64,000 bases of DNA from Corythoichthys intestinalis (Eukaryota; Chordata; Actinopteri; Syngnathiformes; Syngnathidae). The position numbers and the translations under genes were made by a program. Positions within the stretch are counted from its first letter, which is position 1. The number at the start of each line of letters is the position of its first letter. Location of the stretch: the NCBI RefSeq assembly GCF_030265065.1, contig NC_080416.1:751501-815500 (forward strand), read 5' to 3'. Of the stretch, positions 34,281-46,917 are shown one piece after another. The notes beneath the pieces are model-generated. The model was not told the DNA's origin and did no database searches. It saw only the letters and a list, made by a program, of their open reading frames with translations.

Positions 34281-36173
34281 TCACAGGAACGCGCTGGGGT
34301 TGGCCCGGGGGTCTTTCTGGTTCCTGTAGCGATAGGTGAGCCACACGCCCACAATCTGACAGCAAGATACATAGAAAGTCATCGTTTGTGAGCCGTGACA
34401 CCAAAATCAGACCGTTCGAGCGCAGCGTTAAGATGGTGGACTATTGCTTTGTGAGTTAGGTTCATTCAAAAGTCAAAACATCTACAGTGAATAGCAACTT
34501 CAACAAGCTTAACTTATTTCTGTTAAATGTCTGTTAACGCTCACCTCGGTGAAACTGAAAAAGAGTCCGATCCCTCCTACGAAACGCAGTACTTCATCTG
34601 CGTGTTCCTGGATCTTATCGGCACATGGCAAACAGGAGTGATTGGGAAAGCAGGCCTGCAGGAAAAAACATTGGCAAAGCTGATAAGCGGAGCTGTGTTT
34701 ATGATTTCAAAAATGCATAAGGTCCAAACTACTAGAAAAACATTTGAGTTGGACTTGTTGCTACGTTGGCAGGGAGAGGAGCCAAACGTACGGCGTCACA
34801 GGTGGCGTTGAGGTCAACCTGTCTGAAGCCACAGCAGTTGAGGCTCTTCTCGACATCCTTCTGGGTGCTTTGCGAGTTATTCCAGCCGACTTCTAGCAGA
34901 TGATCCTGAAAGTGCATAGACATGTTTCTTATTGATAAGTTAAGTCATCCTTAAATTCACACTTTAGTGATGTTTTAAACGTCTCAAAGGGAAAGACAAG
35001 GTGATGATCAAGTGCATCCCTGCTGAATCTTGTTTAAAAAAAAGAAAAAATCCTTTTATGATGTGCCGTTTTGATTGCCTTTGCCCTTCTGGCCGGATTG
35101 CCGGGGTCCTCCCGAAACTGCGCCAGTGCGGGTCCGGCGGTTCGGCTGGCGTGATTCTGCCGATCTGGCTAGGAGGTCAGATACCTTCACCGATAAAAGC
35201 ATTTTTTTTAAATGAAATTGGATAATATCAGTACTTCCATTTTCGGGATTGGGCCAATATGCATGTTGCTTTCAAAGTGAACATAGAAAAAATATGCTTT
35301 TGAGCCAGAACTGGTCACAGTTTAACACGGAACTTCTCAAATAGTGGGGCGGGACCCCCTAGGGGGGCGCAGAGCGATTCCAGGGGTGGCGCATGTGACC
35401 TCGGGAACATAGTTTTTTGTCATACTTGAATAATGTACCATTTTCAAAGTGTGCGCAGTATTTTTGAACAAAACAGGAGCACACAGCAAGGAGCACTGGA
35501 GATATGACGAGCTAAGACGAGGAAATATGACTAAGCTTATGTAGCGTTTGGCTTTGACTTTTAATACAGTGGGAGACGAGAAAAGACCAGTCTGTGTCTA
35601 AAAATGTTTGCAACGGACAACAGGAAGCCACATCAAATAAGATATCACTTAAGAACATTAGACCCCACTCACATTGATAAGCCACTTGATTTTTTTTTCA
35701 GCCAAGATGTGCTGAATATTGCCAATCATCTCGCTTTGTTTCGCAGTGTTACATCAGTAAACCAGCGAGCACTGTTAGCATCATTTAAGGTGGCATACCG
35801 AGTTGCTCAGTGCAAAATAACTAAATTAAAACTGTCCCACTGTCCAATGTTTTTGTTCGATTATTTTTTGTTTTTACGGTTAAATGGTTATTTGAATTTA
35901 TTAGTATTTATTGATTGATTTTATTAAAATTTTTCACTATTAGATGGTCAAAAATGTAGCGTGAATGTTTTTTTTTTTTACAGACTGGATGTGACTTTTT
36001 TTTTTTTTTTTATTCAGGCAAATTGATGCACTTTGTCTTTTCTATACTTTATTGTAAGTTGAGCTATATATTATTTCTTTAACATTAAAAAGGACACAAT
36101 ATTATGCAGAGGTATACTTATATTAATAATTTATAGGCAAATGATACAAATTACAGTGGCGGCAGAGGGTTGT

Positions 36174-36204
<31 letters not shown>

Positions 36205-39200
36205 GCGCGAAACGCTTACATCTTCCTGAGGGCGCGTAACAGAAAATAATTGAGAAGCACTGGTTTAACACATCAGTTATGCTAATTGACCATTAGATCT
36301 TAAACTGGTCTGAAGATGCTTGGGATTAGTTATGTGAGCAGACTACTTGCATTCATGATGCAAAAATTAAATGATTGAAAAATATAAACTCATTCCATAT
36401 AACTACCACACTACCAGAAAAGTAATAAAATCCAAACTGTAGAAAAGCATATCAAAATGCATCTTGGGAATTGTCATTGCATTTGCATGTCCCATGACTA
36501 CCTGCCTGTATTTGACATGGTTATTCTCACACGGTTAAACAAAAATGCAAAGAAAACTGGCATTCACAATCAAGATATTTTAATAGTGTAGGGCTGTCAA
36601 AATTATCGCGTTAACGGGCAGTAATTAATATTTTAAATTAATCACGTTGAAATATTTTATGCAATTAACGCACATGCCCCACTCAAACAGATGAAAATGA
36701 CAGCAGTGTCATGTGCACTTGTTACTTGTGTTTTTTTCTGTCTCCCTCTGCTGGCGCTTTGGTGTGACTGAATTTATGGGTTTAAGCACAATGAGCATTG
36801 TGTAATTATTGACATCAACAATGGCGAGCTACTAGTTTATTTTTTGATTGAAAATGTTACAAATTTTATTAAAACGATAACATTAAGAGGGGTTTTAATA
36901 CAAAATTTCTATAACTTGTACTAACATTTATCTTTTAAGAACTACGTCTATCCATGGATCGCTTTAACAAAATGTTAATGTTAATGCCATCTTGTTGATT
37001 TATTGTTATAATAAACAAATACAGTACTTATGTACAGTATGTTGAATTTCTATATGTCTTGTGTCTTTCCATTCCAACAATAATTTACAGAAAAACAGGG
37101 CATATTTTATAGCTGGTTTGAATTGCGATTAATTACGATGAATTAATTTTTAAGCTGTGATTAACTCGATTAAAAATTTTAATCGTTTGACAGCCCTATA
37201 AAATACACATAAAACTTCCTCAGACTTTGGTAAAACTCTGAACATTTTAGCAACTCGTTTAGCTCAACAAATACACTAGATGGCAATATTACGATATACA
37301 AACTATGATGCTGGGAGCCATTATCAGGAGTCTTGTACGTTGTGAAGACCACACTCAAATGAACGTAAGGTACAATGAACCCGGAAACTACGGCGTCAGT
37401 CGAGGAACAAAACGCACTCGTTGGCTTGATCTCTAATGAATTTAAAACTCGCCATTGACACCTTGTGGTGTATTTAAATCACTACCTTAGATAGTTAGAG
37501 TGACACTGTGGAAGTAGGGCAGGGAGCCCATGTGATGTCACCTTCTGCGATGTCAACAACAATGGCGAGCTATTAGTTTATTTTTTTTTATTTAAATTTT
37601 TACAAAATTTATGAAAATGAAAACATGAAGAGGGCTTTTAATATTATAACTCGTACTAACATTTATATTTTAAGAACTTCATGTCTTTCCGTGGTACCCT
37701 TGAAAACATTGAAGTTGTTACATTTATCATTATTAAAGCATCTGGTTGGGAATCACAATACAATTAGCAATAAAATGTTAAGTGCACGACCGCGCTTATC
37801 GGAATCGGTTTTATATCGGTATGTGAGTTGGACAATATCGGGTATCAGTTAAAAAATCATTATCAGACAACTCTAGTTATAAACCTTTTTTCCCCTCCAG
37901 TTTTTCTGACAAAAAAAGGTCAACTTGGCTGTATGGGATATTGCCTCTATTCCCAGGTTTTGGTTATTTATCAGCTTAAACCATTTCACCTCACCTGTTG
38001 CTCTTTGTTGATAGCCAGACAGGCACTGGAAACAGAGAACTGCACGATAAACACCATGAAAAGGATGATCATGTACTGATTCAGAGTTGAGGAACAAACC
38101 CACACTTGACACAATTCATTTTTCTTGACACACACACAAAAAACAGCTCTGCATTGCCTTGAATAAACTGTGCCGAAACAAAGCAACGCTTTGACTACGG
38201 AGTGAAATTTGATGCTGCGTTGGGTCATATTGCACAGCTGCAATTAATGGAAACATTTCCAAAACAATGAGCCTTCAGTAGCTGGAAAACCTGGTCTTAA
38301 ATACATATGTAGTAAATAGAAATGAGAAAAAACAGAACACAAAAACCTGTTATTCAGTACTTTAACTCTTAAACCTAAACATTTTGGCAGTCAGTCTACT
38401 TGCAATTTGACTTTAACATTACAAACTTGAATTTCAATGTTGTAATGGTTAAGTCTTAGATGTACTCTACGTAATTTTCTTGCCAATAAAACAGGTCAGG
38501 ACAAAGTTTCAACATTATTTGATGCTTGATGTTGAGGTGGCTGTTCACAGTAGTCGTGTTCGGTTGCAAATAAACTGGGGCTGCAGCTACCCATGACTTA
38601 GATTAATCTAACAGTTAGTTCGAATAATCTAGTCATCGGATTACGAACATTTAATGCGTTTCAGAATAGAATTTAGCATATGTACGGTAAAACAATGAAA
38701 GAAGTGTGTATCCTTGCAATAATATTTATTTTGGCTTGCTAAGATTACAATTTCAAAAGAGAAATGTGAATACAAAATAAAATTCCAAACTAAATGCAAC
38801 ACTTTCAAAATAAACCATGACAATGTGACTCTAAACGAAACCTCGAAGCAGCAAAATTTGATTTTTCTAATCGAATTACTCGAGTTAATCATTGCAGCAC
38901 TACAATAAACCATTGAAAACCCCTCGGCAGTAATGATAAGTACAGCATCTGAATTTTTTTATTTTAATGTACATTAGTTTTTCATACGCAGTATTTTGAC
39001 GTATATTTAATGGTGAAATCCGATTTACGCGGTAATTCCGGTGATGTCGCTGGCGTAGGAACAAAATTTGAGGCCTCCCTGTATAGTGAACGAAAATCTT
39101 AATCACATTACATCCAGCCAAAGCAGCATGAATTCCCCAATAAGCGGAATGAGGCATAGTAGTCAACCACAGTAACGGCGACTTAATGCTATTTTCTTAT

Positions 39201-42200
39201 GAGAAAGGGCATTTCATTCCATTCCAACTGTGACATAGAAGAATACATTGACAAATTTGGACAAAGCGAGGGAACAGGTCGTATTAGTTTGGCCTCCAAC
39301 GCCAGGTAAAGGATACAAAGAAGAGGAGGACCTGGTGGTGCTTCATGGCGCCGATGAGGCCGGCCAGAGCCACAAAAAAGAGGAAGACGCCCACCCCGAT
39401 GACTCCGCCCACCACCTGGAAACTGGAGACCAGACCGAACCACTTCCCCCAAGCGGCGATTCCGATCATCAGCAGGCTCACCATCTGCAGCAAAAAAAAA
39501 AAAAAAATCAGACACGCAATCTTATTTCTGATAAGAGCAGAACATTTAGAAATCAGAAAAACCCTAAGGTCCAGCATTTTGGAATGTGACCTAGATTTCC
39601 TCAACCGCTTGTGTGTATACTTTTGTACTGTTATTTTGAAGTAACGCTGGTCTTACATGATTTTTGTCTACTCTACCCACCTCTGTTTACACTGCTGGCC
39701 AAAAGTATTGGCACCCCTGCAATTCTGTCAGGTAATTTCTCCCAGAAAATGATTGCAATTACAAATGCTTTGGTAGTAATATCTTCATTTTGCTTGCAAT
39801 GAAAAAACAAAAGAGAATGAGAAAAAAAAAATCATTATCATTTTACACAAAACTCCAAACATGGGCCAGACAAAAGTGTTGGCACCCGTAGCCTAATACT
39901 TGGTAGCAAAACCTTGAAACAAAATAACCACGAACAATCGCTTACGGTATCCAACAATGAGTTTCTGCTGGAATTTTAGACCAGGTCTCTGAGATTTGAA
40001 GGGTGCCATTTTCAGATCTCTTCACAGGTATTTAATGGAATTCAGGTCTGGCCCCTTTAGAAGTCTCCAGTGCTTTCTCTCAACCCATTTTCTAGTCATT
40101 CTTGAAGTGTGTTTTGGGTCATTGTCCAGCTGGAAGACCCATGACCTCTGAGGGAGACCCAGCTTTCTCACACTGGATGCTGCAAAATTTGTCGGTAGTC
40201 TTCAAACTTCGTGTACACGGTCGAGCAGTCCAGTGCCAGAGGTAGCAAAGCAACCCCAAAACATCACGGAACCTCAGCCATGTTTGCCTGTGGGGACCGT
40301 GTTCTTTTCTTTGAAGGCCTCGTTCTTTTTGCCTGTAAACTCTACTAGTCCTTTTCAAAAGAATTAGCATATTGTGATAGTTCATTATTTTCTGTAATGT
40401 ACTGATAAACATTAATATATTTTAGATTCATTACACACAACTGAAATAGTTCAAGCCTTTTATTGTTTTAATATTGATGGTTTTGGCAAAAACGTCAAGA
40501 AAAAACAAAAATCCCTATCTCCAAAAATTAGCATATTTCATCCAACCAGTACAAAAAAGTGTTTTTTTTTTAAATACAAAAAAAGTCAACCTTCAATTAA
40601 TTATATGAGCTATGCACTCAATACTTTGTCGGGAATCCTTTTGCTGAAATTTTTTGAGAAGGACTAGTATGTTGATGCCTTTTCCCCAAAAGATCTACTT
40701 TTGTCTCATATGACCAGAAAACATGCTTCCAAAACGTGTTTGGCTTTCTCAGGTAAGTTTTGGCAAACTCCAGCCTGGATTTTTTATGTCTCTGGGTCAG
40801 AAGTGGGGTCTTTCCTTTTTATTCAGACGCCGATGGATAGTACGGGTCGACACTGCTGTACCCTCTGACTGCGGGACAGCTTGAACTTGTTTGGATGTTA
40901 GTGGAGGTTCTTTGTCCACCATCTGCACAATCTGTCGTTTATATCGCTCGTCCATTTTTCTTTTCCGTCCACATCGAGGAAGGTAGGCCACAGTGCCGTG
41001 GGGTTTACACCTACTGATGACACTGTTCACGGTAGAAACAGGAACATTTAGGTCTTGGAGATGAACTTGTAGCCTTGAGATTACCCATGCTTCCTTACAA
41101 TTTTGCACGCAGTTCTTTTGTCTTCTTTCTTTTCTCCATGCTCAATGTGGTACACACAGGGACAGAGGTTGAGTCCACTTTAATCCATTTTAACTGGCTG
41201 CAAGTGTGATTTAGTGTTTGCCACCACCTGTTATGTGCCACAGGTAAGTAACAGGTGCTGTTCATTACACAAATTGGATAAGCGTCACAAGATTTTTCAA
41301 AGGGTGCCAATACTTTTGTCCGGCCCATTTTTGGAGTTTTGTGTATAATGATCATGATTTCAATTTTTTCCCCCCATTCTCTTTTGTGTTTTTTCATTGC
41401 AAGCAAAATCAATGAAAATATTACTACCAAAGCATTTGTAAATGTATTCATTATCTGGGGGAAATTGAGCATTATCTGACAGTATTGCAGTGGTGCCAAT
41501 ACTTTTGGCCAGCAGTGTTTATCCCATGGATAAGTCCATGGTTATTCATTTCATTGCCAAAATGTGACATTTTGTAAACTTCAAACTGAAAAATGGGTCA
41601 ATTTGACCCGCTGTTCTAATCTTGTTCCAGTTAAAGGTGAGCCAGCGCTTACGAAGCGGTGCAATGTCCATTAAGAGTTGAGGTAAGTCATAACGGAGCT
41701 CCCTTTGAACCCGGTAGCCAAGTGGCACAGCAGATAAAGGTTTCATGCAGCTGTTGAGTTTCCTGTAGGTGTAATGTTCTCAAGGTTTTCTGACGGGCTT
41801 ACGGATACGGTCACCTGTCATTTGAAACATGAATATCACAACTAAGATTTTGATGTTATTTAACCCTTTAAAGATGAGTATTCCATGCCGGTCCTCCCTG
41901 TTTAAATGAATTTATCATTGTCAATTGCAAGCACTGATTTCAATATTACAAAAGTAAAATAATAAATCATTAGAGCAGTGGTTCTTAACCTGGGTTCGAT
42001 CGTACCCCAGGGGTTGGGCGAAGTCCTAAACCCTTTTGTACGCTGATTAAATCTAAGTAAAGTGGCTTTTTAGACCAGGTTTTGGACTGGTTTGCTCCCA
42101 ATTTACAGGCTTAATCTATTTCTTTTAACTGCTACTCCTCGATCTGATTGGAGGAGCAACTGGTTTGCTCAGTGGAAGGTTGACTCGCACTTGGTATGAG

Positions 42201-45200
42201 GGAATACGACAGACCAATGGTCTCAAATTTTTTAAACACATGCTGTCTAAATGAGAAGAATTTGGAATGGGAATTTGCTCAGTTATTAGCTTGTTAGCTT
42301 GGATATGGCGGAAAACACAGACAAGACTGAAAAAACAGTTTTTGCTCTGGCACCCCTCTTTAAAATAAACTGCTGTATTTTAAACCAAAAGAACTGTTGT
42401 GTTTCATAGAACACAATGTCTATATGCTGCCATAGTAGATTCATGGCGTATTAAGCCCCCAAACTATTTTTAATTTGTCCGTTTTACCCTGAAAACCCCC
42501 GTTTACAGACGTCGCGCAACTGCTTTTGTTTCAACCCAGCCATAAAAAGAAGGGAAGTAATGGGGCGGCCGTGGCGCAATTGGTAGCTAGAGTTGTCCTT
42601 GGACCAAAGGGTCAGGGGTTCGATTCCCGGCTACGACTGCCCACTGTCGAAGTGCCCCTAGGCAAGGCACTGAACCCTAATTTGCCTCCAATGGGTTGAC
42701 AGCGCCTTGCATGGCAGCAGCCCCATTGGTGTGTGAATGTGTGCGTGAATGGGTAAATACGTGCTAATGTAAAGCGCTTTGGGCATGGTAAACATGCAGA
42801 TAAATGCGCTATATAAGTACAGTCCATTTACCATTTTAATGTCTGCTATTTTTTGCTTAGAATCAATAGTTGATGTCTAATATTTCATAAAAAAAAAAAA
42901 AATCACTTGCATATTTTAAACTTTTAAACAAATTACGTCGCAATGAAAAAAAAGTCTGTAAATACTGTAAGTCACGGATATCTACATCATAACTATCCCT
43001 TAATTGTATTTTTTTTTTGGTCACATTTTCCCCAATATGTTGGATGATGAGTAATTGATCCAAACAAAGAAAAATTGAAGAAAAATTTAAATGGTTAAAT
43101 ATATGAAAAAGAACATCTCGGCCACTCTTTGATGTCTGCGATTTCTGCATCGCGACCCTTGTTATATTACCAATAAAATCCCCCCAAAATCCAGCTGTGG
43201 CCATTCACAACTGTGTCTTGACACTCAGTGATACAAGGAGTTTTTGGATCGAAAAGAGGTAAGTACGCGATAATATCTCATTAAAATCATGGTGTCTTTA
43301 ATTTTTTTTTTTTTTTTTAAATGCCCTTCTGTTCCAAATCTCTCGCCCCCCCCCCGCCCCACCCCCCCCGAAAATGGAGATTTTAAGCTTTCCAATGATG
43401 TATCACACGTGCATATCGGCCAGTTTTGAAGTTTGGCCAAACTGGGGGTCTCAGAGCGGAACTTCAAGTCAACTGAGTGTTTTCCGCCATATATTGGTTT
43501 TCAAAATGAAAATAATTGCTTTATTTTCGAATCCTGAAGTGTTTGGTGAAAGCACATGTGAAACTTGTGGGGTCCAGTACCTTTAGCAAGGTTAAGAGTA
43601 TTACTAGGGGGCATAAGCAGTGTATTTCTGTTTCTATTTAGTTTAAAGTTATTGATTTTGTTTTTATTAATGCATTCCTTTCATTCACATCTTCAGAACC
43701 ACTTATCCTAACAAGGTGCTGGAGCCCAGGGGCGCCGTATAGGGATGAAAAGTAATCTTGATTCTAAGGGCCCATGCCCTGATGGGGCCCACAAAGAAAA
43801 TTTGAACATTTGGTAATCGTTTGCAAATTTAAGGAATAAAACGAAGGGTTTCTTTTTCTTGTTTTGTTTTTGGCAAAAAGTAAACACCCACAGAGCATAT
43901 GTATTGCCAGCCACCCCCCCCCCCCCCAACCCCCGTATTTTCATGAAATGGTTTGTTCACGATGTCTATTACAAAGCTCCGAAGCGAGGTCCCAGCTCAG
44001 TCCGTAAGAAATACGGGATTTTCCCGGCCTCAATGAGCGACATTCACCTATTCGAAAACATGAATTCCAAATAATGATGGCATTTTTGGGTATCCTACAG
44101 ATGTTGAAAGTTGGTGTGGAAATTTTCTTTTTTAAAATCTGCTTGAATCCAGTTTGTCAAGAATTTATTGAATTTCATTTGTCTTCAATTGAATTTAGTT
44201 TGTTAACAAAAGACCTTGCTTTGGAGCTGCAGCCTATAGTGGAGATCGAGTTTGCAGATGGGGCTAAGCCTACCTCATAATGAAATACTGTAATTGTTTG
44301 CTAGCTAGTGTTTGCTCCACTTTTAGCTTACATTTAATCAGTACAGCAGGCAAACCCTTAGCAAGCTCTTCATACTAAAACAGTTGTATCCTGTAATGTA
44401 TACTGTAGTATAGTTAAAACATTTATTCTAAGTCATTCATTATGGTATTTGCTTTGAGACCATTTCTAATAAAAAATATATTTAGATTGTAAAAGATGGC
44501 CTTCAGTACATTTCTTATTGATATCAGTCTATTATTGCTCTATACTCTGTATGTTTACATAAAAACGTTTTCATCATAAATTAATGCAGAAAATGCACAA
44601 ATTGGTGTGTAAAGATTCACCAGAATGCAGGAAATTACATAGTTGATACTCTAAATGTGTGAGTGTGTCCCGGCACTGGTGGTGGGGCCCAAAGTGATAT
44701 CTTTTCATGGGGCCCAAAATCCCTGGCAGCGCCCCTGCTAGAGCCAATCTATGGGCAGGAGCCGGGGTACACCCTGAACGGGTTGCAAACCAATCATATT
44801 TCATTTATGAAAAGATAATGATTATTAAAAAAAAAAAAAAAAAAAAACATACATCGTATAATGAATAAAATATATAATTGAGACAATTGGTCTGTGAGCA
44901 TCCCGTTTTGGGCCATGAAGACAACATATTGTGGCCTAAATAACCCAAAATGGGATGTCCACATATAGTTTTTTTTTTTCTCTCTCTCAATGACCAAAAA
45001 TAGTCACTTGATTTGAGCCACGCAAATACTCGGAAGATGAGATGGTAGACAAAGATAAAAGCGACAGGACATCCTCTGAAATTTCAGTAAAAAGGGCGTT
45101 GGGAGGAAAGCGCTTTATAAAAAGCGGATTCTGCCATTATGAGAGCAAATAAGCAGCCCCTTTTTTTCTTTTCGCTTTTTTTGTGCTGGTCACACACTTA

Positions 45201-45428
45201 GCATCTGACAAGGTTCCTCGGTGAATAATTGATTCGGCAAGTGCGTGACCTCATCACAAGATGTTTTCCTTTCCACATTGACTTCCTCCCAAGAAAAGAA
45301 ACGTTGGAAAGTCCAATCATAATAGTCATGACCTAATCCATATGGTGCAGTGTGATGATACTTACAACATAGAGGATGTTGAGCGCGCACAGGGAGTGTT
45401 TGGAGCAGGTGAATCCAGCGCAACCCAT
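34281..45428 (-). CDS. tspan13: Tetraspanin 13, six coding exons
   Basis: TSPAN13 (NET-6) is a four-pass membrane protein of the tetraspanin family that organises membrane microdomains. Coding exons from the start: 45366-45428, 39317-39484, 37995-38075, 34792-34905, 34545-34655, 34281-34355. The sum is 612 nt, giving 203 aa (human 204). Visible: N-terminus [20 protein letters not shown] with the usual cytoplasmic/TM1 cysteines; TM1 continuing into exon 2 ([10 protein letters not shown]); TM2 ([20 protein letters not shown]) followed by KHHQ; TM3 ([20 protein letters not shown]); the large extracellular loop with the tetraspanin CCG signature (128-130) and further paired cysteines; TM4 ([12 protein letters not shown] then [10 protein letters not shown]); and a tail ending NPSAFL. 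Intron 1 (39485-45365) is 5.9 kb and loaded with repeats. No frame damage was seen. The 3' UTR probably covers 33930-34280, but no clear polyA signal was found. Confidence 0.95.
35079..35189 (+). repeat. LTR end fragment (same family as the solo LTRs)
   Basis: Only the terminal part of the LTR is present (from 'ttctggccgg' to its ACCTTCA end). It lies in tspan13 intron 3. Confidence 0.65.
35328..36262 (+). mobile_element. hAT element with BED/ZBED-like transposase remnant
   Basis: Ends CGGAACTTCTCAAATAG and TTGAGAAGCACTG are flanked by GTTTAACA on both sides (35320-35327, 36263-36270). The frame at 35604-35830 has [17 protein letters not shown] and [17 protein letters not shown], blocks of the SCAND3/ZBED5-type hAT transposases. 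Most of the gene is gone, leaving 935 bp. A (GT)n/G-run lies at 36174-36206. Confidence 0.85.
36589..37198 (+). mobile_element. hAT-N copy 5
   Basis: Both termini are present in tspan13 intron 3. The 8-bp flanks do not match well, so the copy is old or its flanks have changed. It lacks the nested MITE. Confidence 0.85.
37541..37690 (+). repeat. Partial hAT-N internal fragment
   Basis: 'gatgtcaacaacaatggcga' to 'ttttaagaacttcatgtctt' parallels the middle of the hAT-N family without either end. Confidence 0.6.
38576..38902 (-). mobile_element. hAT non-autonomous element in tspan13 intron 2
   Basis: Ends TGGGGCTGCAGC and TTGCAGCACTA; flanks AAATAAAC (38568-38575) and CAATAAAC (38903-38910) agree at 7 of 8. 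Same family as 5030-5577, inverted and shorter. Confidence 0.7.
39690..41517 (-). mobile_element. Tc1-like transposon with nested mariner-type element, tspan13 intron 1
   Basis: The ends CACTGCTGGCCAAAAGTATT and complement match the copy at 9077-10544; TA precedes the left end. Minus-strand transposase remnants survive on both sides of a 317-bp insertion at 40348-40664. The last 15 nt before the element (39671-39685) are an end of the CTACCCACCTCTG repeat family. Confidence 0.85.
40348..40664. mobile_element. Nested Tc1/mariner non-autonomous element
   Basis: Inverted ends GTCCTTTTCAAAA and TTTTGAGAAGGAC are flanked by TA (40346-40347, 40665-40666). It contains 'attagcatattgtgata' and 'ctccaaaaattagcatattt', typical of a fish mariner-like family. 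It lies within the older Tc1 copy. Confidence 0.8.
41518..42561. other. tspan13 intron 1, mostly unassigned
   Basis: Position 41976 onward ('cagtggttcttaacctgggt') looks like the left end of a hAT element, but its right end was not found. The rest is unrecognised. Confidence 0.35.
42562..42838 (+). mobile_element. tRNA-derived SINE
   Basis: The head has a tRNA-like A box (TGGCGCAATTGG, 42572-42583) and a perfect B box (GGTTCGATTCC, 42617-42627). The tail (42771-42838) carries 'aaagcgctttgggcat' and 'aaatgcgctatataagta', shared with fish LINE 3' ends. It is not a functional tRNA gene: the anticodon arm and acceptor do not pair convincingly. Confidence 0.8.
42839..43726. other. tspan13 intron 1, unassigned A/T-rich DNA
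   Basis: Poly(A/T) tracts and a C-run near 43346-43368. The end (43680-43726) joins the fish 'acaaggtgctggagcc' dispersed sequence that continues after the next element. Confidence 0.35.
43727..44737. mobile_element. hAT-like element, about 1 kb, tspan13 intron 1
   Basis: Ends CAGGGGCGCCG and GCAGCGCCCCTG; flanks CTGGAGCC (43719-43726) and CTAGAGCC (44738-44745) agree at 7 of 8. 'gggcccat' and 'ggggcccaaa' words sit just inside each end. The interior frames match nothing recognised. Confidence 0.75.
44746..45365. other. tspan13 intron 1, 5' part
   Basis: Contains a poly(A) tract at 44827-44846 and no recognised element. Confidence 0.4.
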
Positions 45429-45638
45429 TTTGGAGCAAAAAGATCAAACGATAAATAAATAGGCAAAAGAAGGGTCAAATATGAAATCAAATCTCTAAAG
45501 GGAAAACGTCTTGGAGGAATATTTCAGCAGCGATGGGCAGCCATCCAGCAGCAGAACGCCCTGTCGCGTCGCTTCTCTCGGTCGTAGCGTACGCTCAAAG
45601 AACGGAAGTTGTGCATTTTCTTTTCAAAATAAAAGAAT
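45429..45638 (-). promoter_or_regulatory. tspan13: Probable tspan13 5' UTR/promoter
   Basis: The 210 bp between the start codon and the fold-back element include a locally CpG-richer stretch (about 45545-45605, 'gtcgcgtcgc', 'gtcgtagcgtacg'). No TATA box was seen. Confidence 0.35.
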
Positions 45639-46917
45639 GGCGCCGTTTGTAAAGCATCACATGCTAAAAATTATAACATTTTCTTACATTTAGCGCCACA
45701 TTAGTGTTTAACTCCTTAATGCCTGCAACATGAAGCAATTGTCAGAGAATCACAAAATTTGAAAAATAAGGTCTTATGAAACCTTTTTTTTCCAAATTTG
45801 TAAAAAAACAAAATATGTGTAATAAGTGCTCTTATATCTATAACCCTTGCTAAATCCTGTTTTTTTTTTCTCATGGAACCTGCAGATGCATGCGTTTTTT
45901 TGTTTGTTTGGGAAAGCTATTTCAAAATTCTGAATTAGTCTCAAAATCATGAAATTGTAGGTGTATCAAATGTGATACATTTGGCTAGAAGGGGTTAAAA
46001 TGTGGTGTGAAAATTGAAGTCATTTTTTTGCACTTTAATAACATTATTTAGCAATTTCAATATTTATTTTCAAATAATAAGTATTAGGTTTAAATGTTTA
46101 AATCCAGAAATATTTATATCTTCAATCTAAATCTTAAATGTAAATCTAAATCTTACATATATTTTATATCTTAAATCTAAATCCTGAATCTAAATGTTAA
46201 ATATAAATCCTAAATTTAAATGTCAAATCTAAATCCTAAGTCTAAATCTTAAATATATATCTTCAATCTATATCTTAAATCTAAATATTAACTATATATC
46301 CTAAATGCAAATCTTAAATGTAAATCTCAAATCAAAATCATAAATGTCAAATATAAATCCTATATCTTTTATCTAATATGCAAATTCACATGACTGGTGA
46401 CCGGAAGTAACAAAGTAAAAGTTGGAGCAGCTCAGACTGTGTTTGCATATTAGCTAAATATTTAGTTTCACCCGTTTTAAGATGTAGGATTTAGATTTAA
46501 GATTTACATTTGAGATACTTAAGATTTACATTTAACTATGATTTAAATTTAAGATTTACATTTAGGATTTATATTTAAGATTTACAATTAATATTTTGAT
46601 TTAAGATTTCAATTTAGTATTGATTCGTTTAGACGTTTAGATTAAGGATTTAGATTTACCATTTAGAATTAAGATATAACCTTTAAGATATTAATGTAAG
46701 ATTTATATTTAAGATCTAAATTAAATATTTAGTTCTGGATTGAAACATTTAAGTCTAGTACTTATTATTCAAAAATATCTAATTTGCTAAATAATGTTGT
46801 AAATGTGCAAAAAAAAAAGTGACTAAAAATTTCACACATTTTAAATACGCTGCTGTGTTAAATATGAGAAAATGTCGTCGTGATTATCAGAGTGTGCTGC
46901 TTTACAAACGGCGCCCC
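45639..46917. mobile_element. Large fold-back element with minisatellite arms
   Basis: The left arm begins GGCGCCGTTTGTAAAGCA and the right arm ends with its complement (GCTTTACAAACGGCGCC). Colinear blocks follow inward on both arms: 'acattttct', 'tgtgaaa', 'aacattatttagcaa', 'aataataagta', 'ttaaatgttt', then tandem 12-mers of the AAATCTTAAATC type (complement on the right). The arms meet at a spacer of about 55 nt bounded by TAATATGCAAA and TTTGCATATTA. A 283-bp TTAA-flanked MITE is inserted in the left arm. No coding capacity. Confidence 0.85.
45712..45994. mobile_element. TTAA-flanked MITE nested in the fold-back element
   Basis: The sequence interrupts the left arm relative to the right arm and is bounded by TTAA (45708-45711, 45995-45998). 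Ends CTCCTTAATGCC and complement CCCCTTCTAGCC agree at 8 of 12. piggyBac-type target site. Confidence 0.75.

Noticed and set aside
42562-42640. Possible tRNA gene
   Set aside because: A and B boxes are present but the arms do not fold into a proper cloverleaf, and the body continues into a SINE tail.
46100-46760. Possible CRISPR-like or regular array of AAATCTTAAATC units
   Set aside because: Units are directly adjacent without spacers, vary in sequence, and invert at the centre. It is a minisatellite inside a fold-back element in a fish genome.
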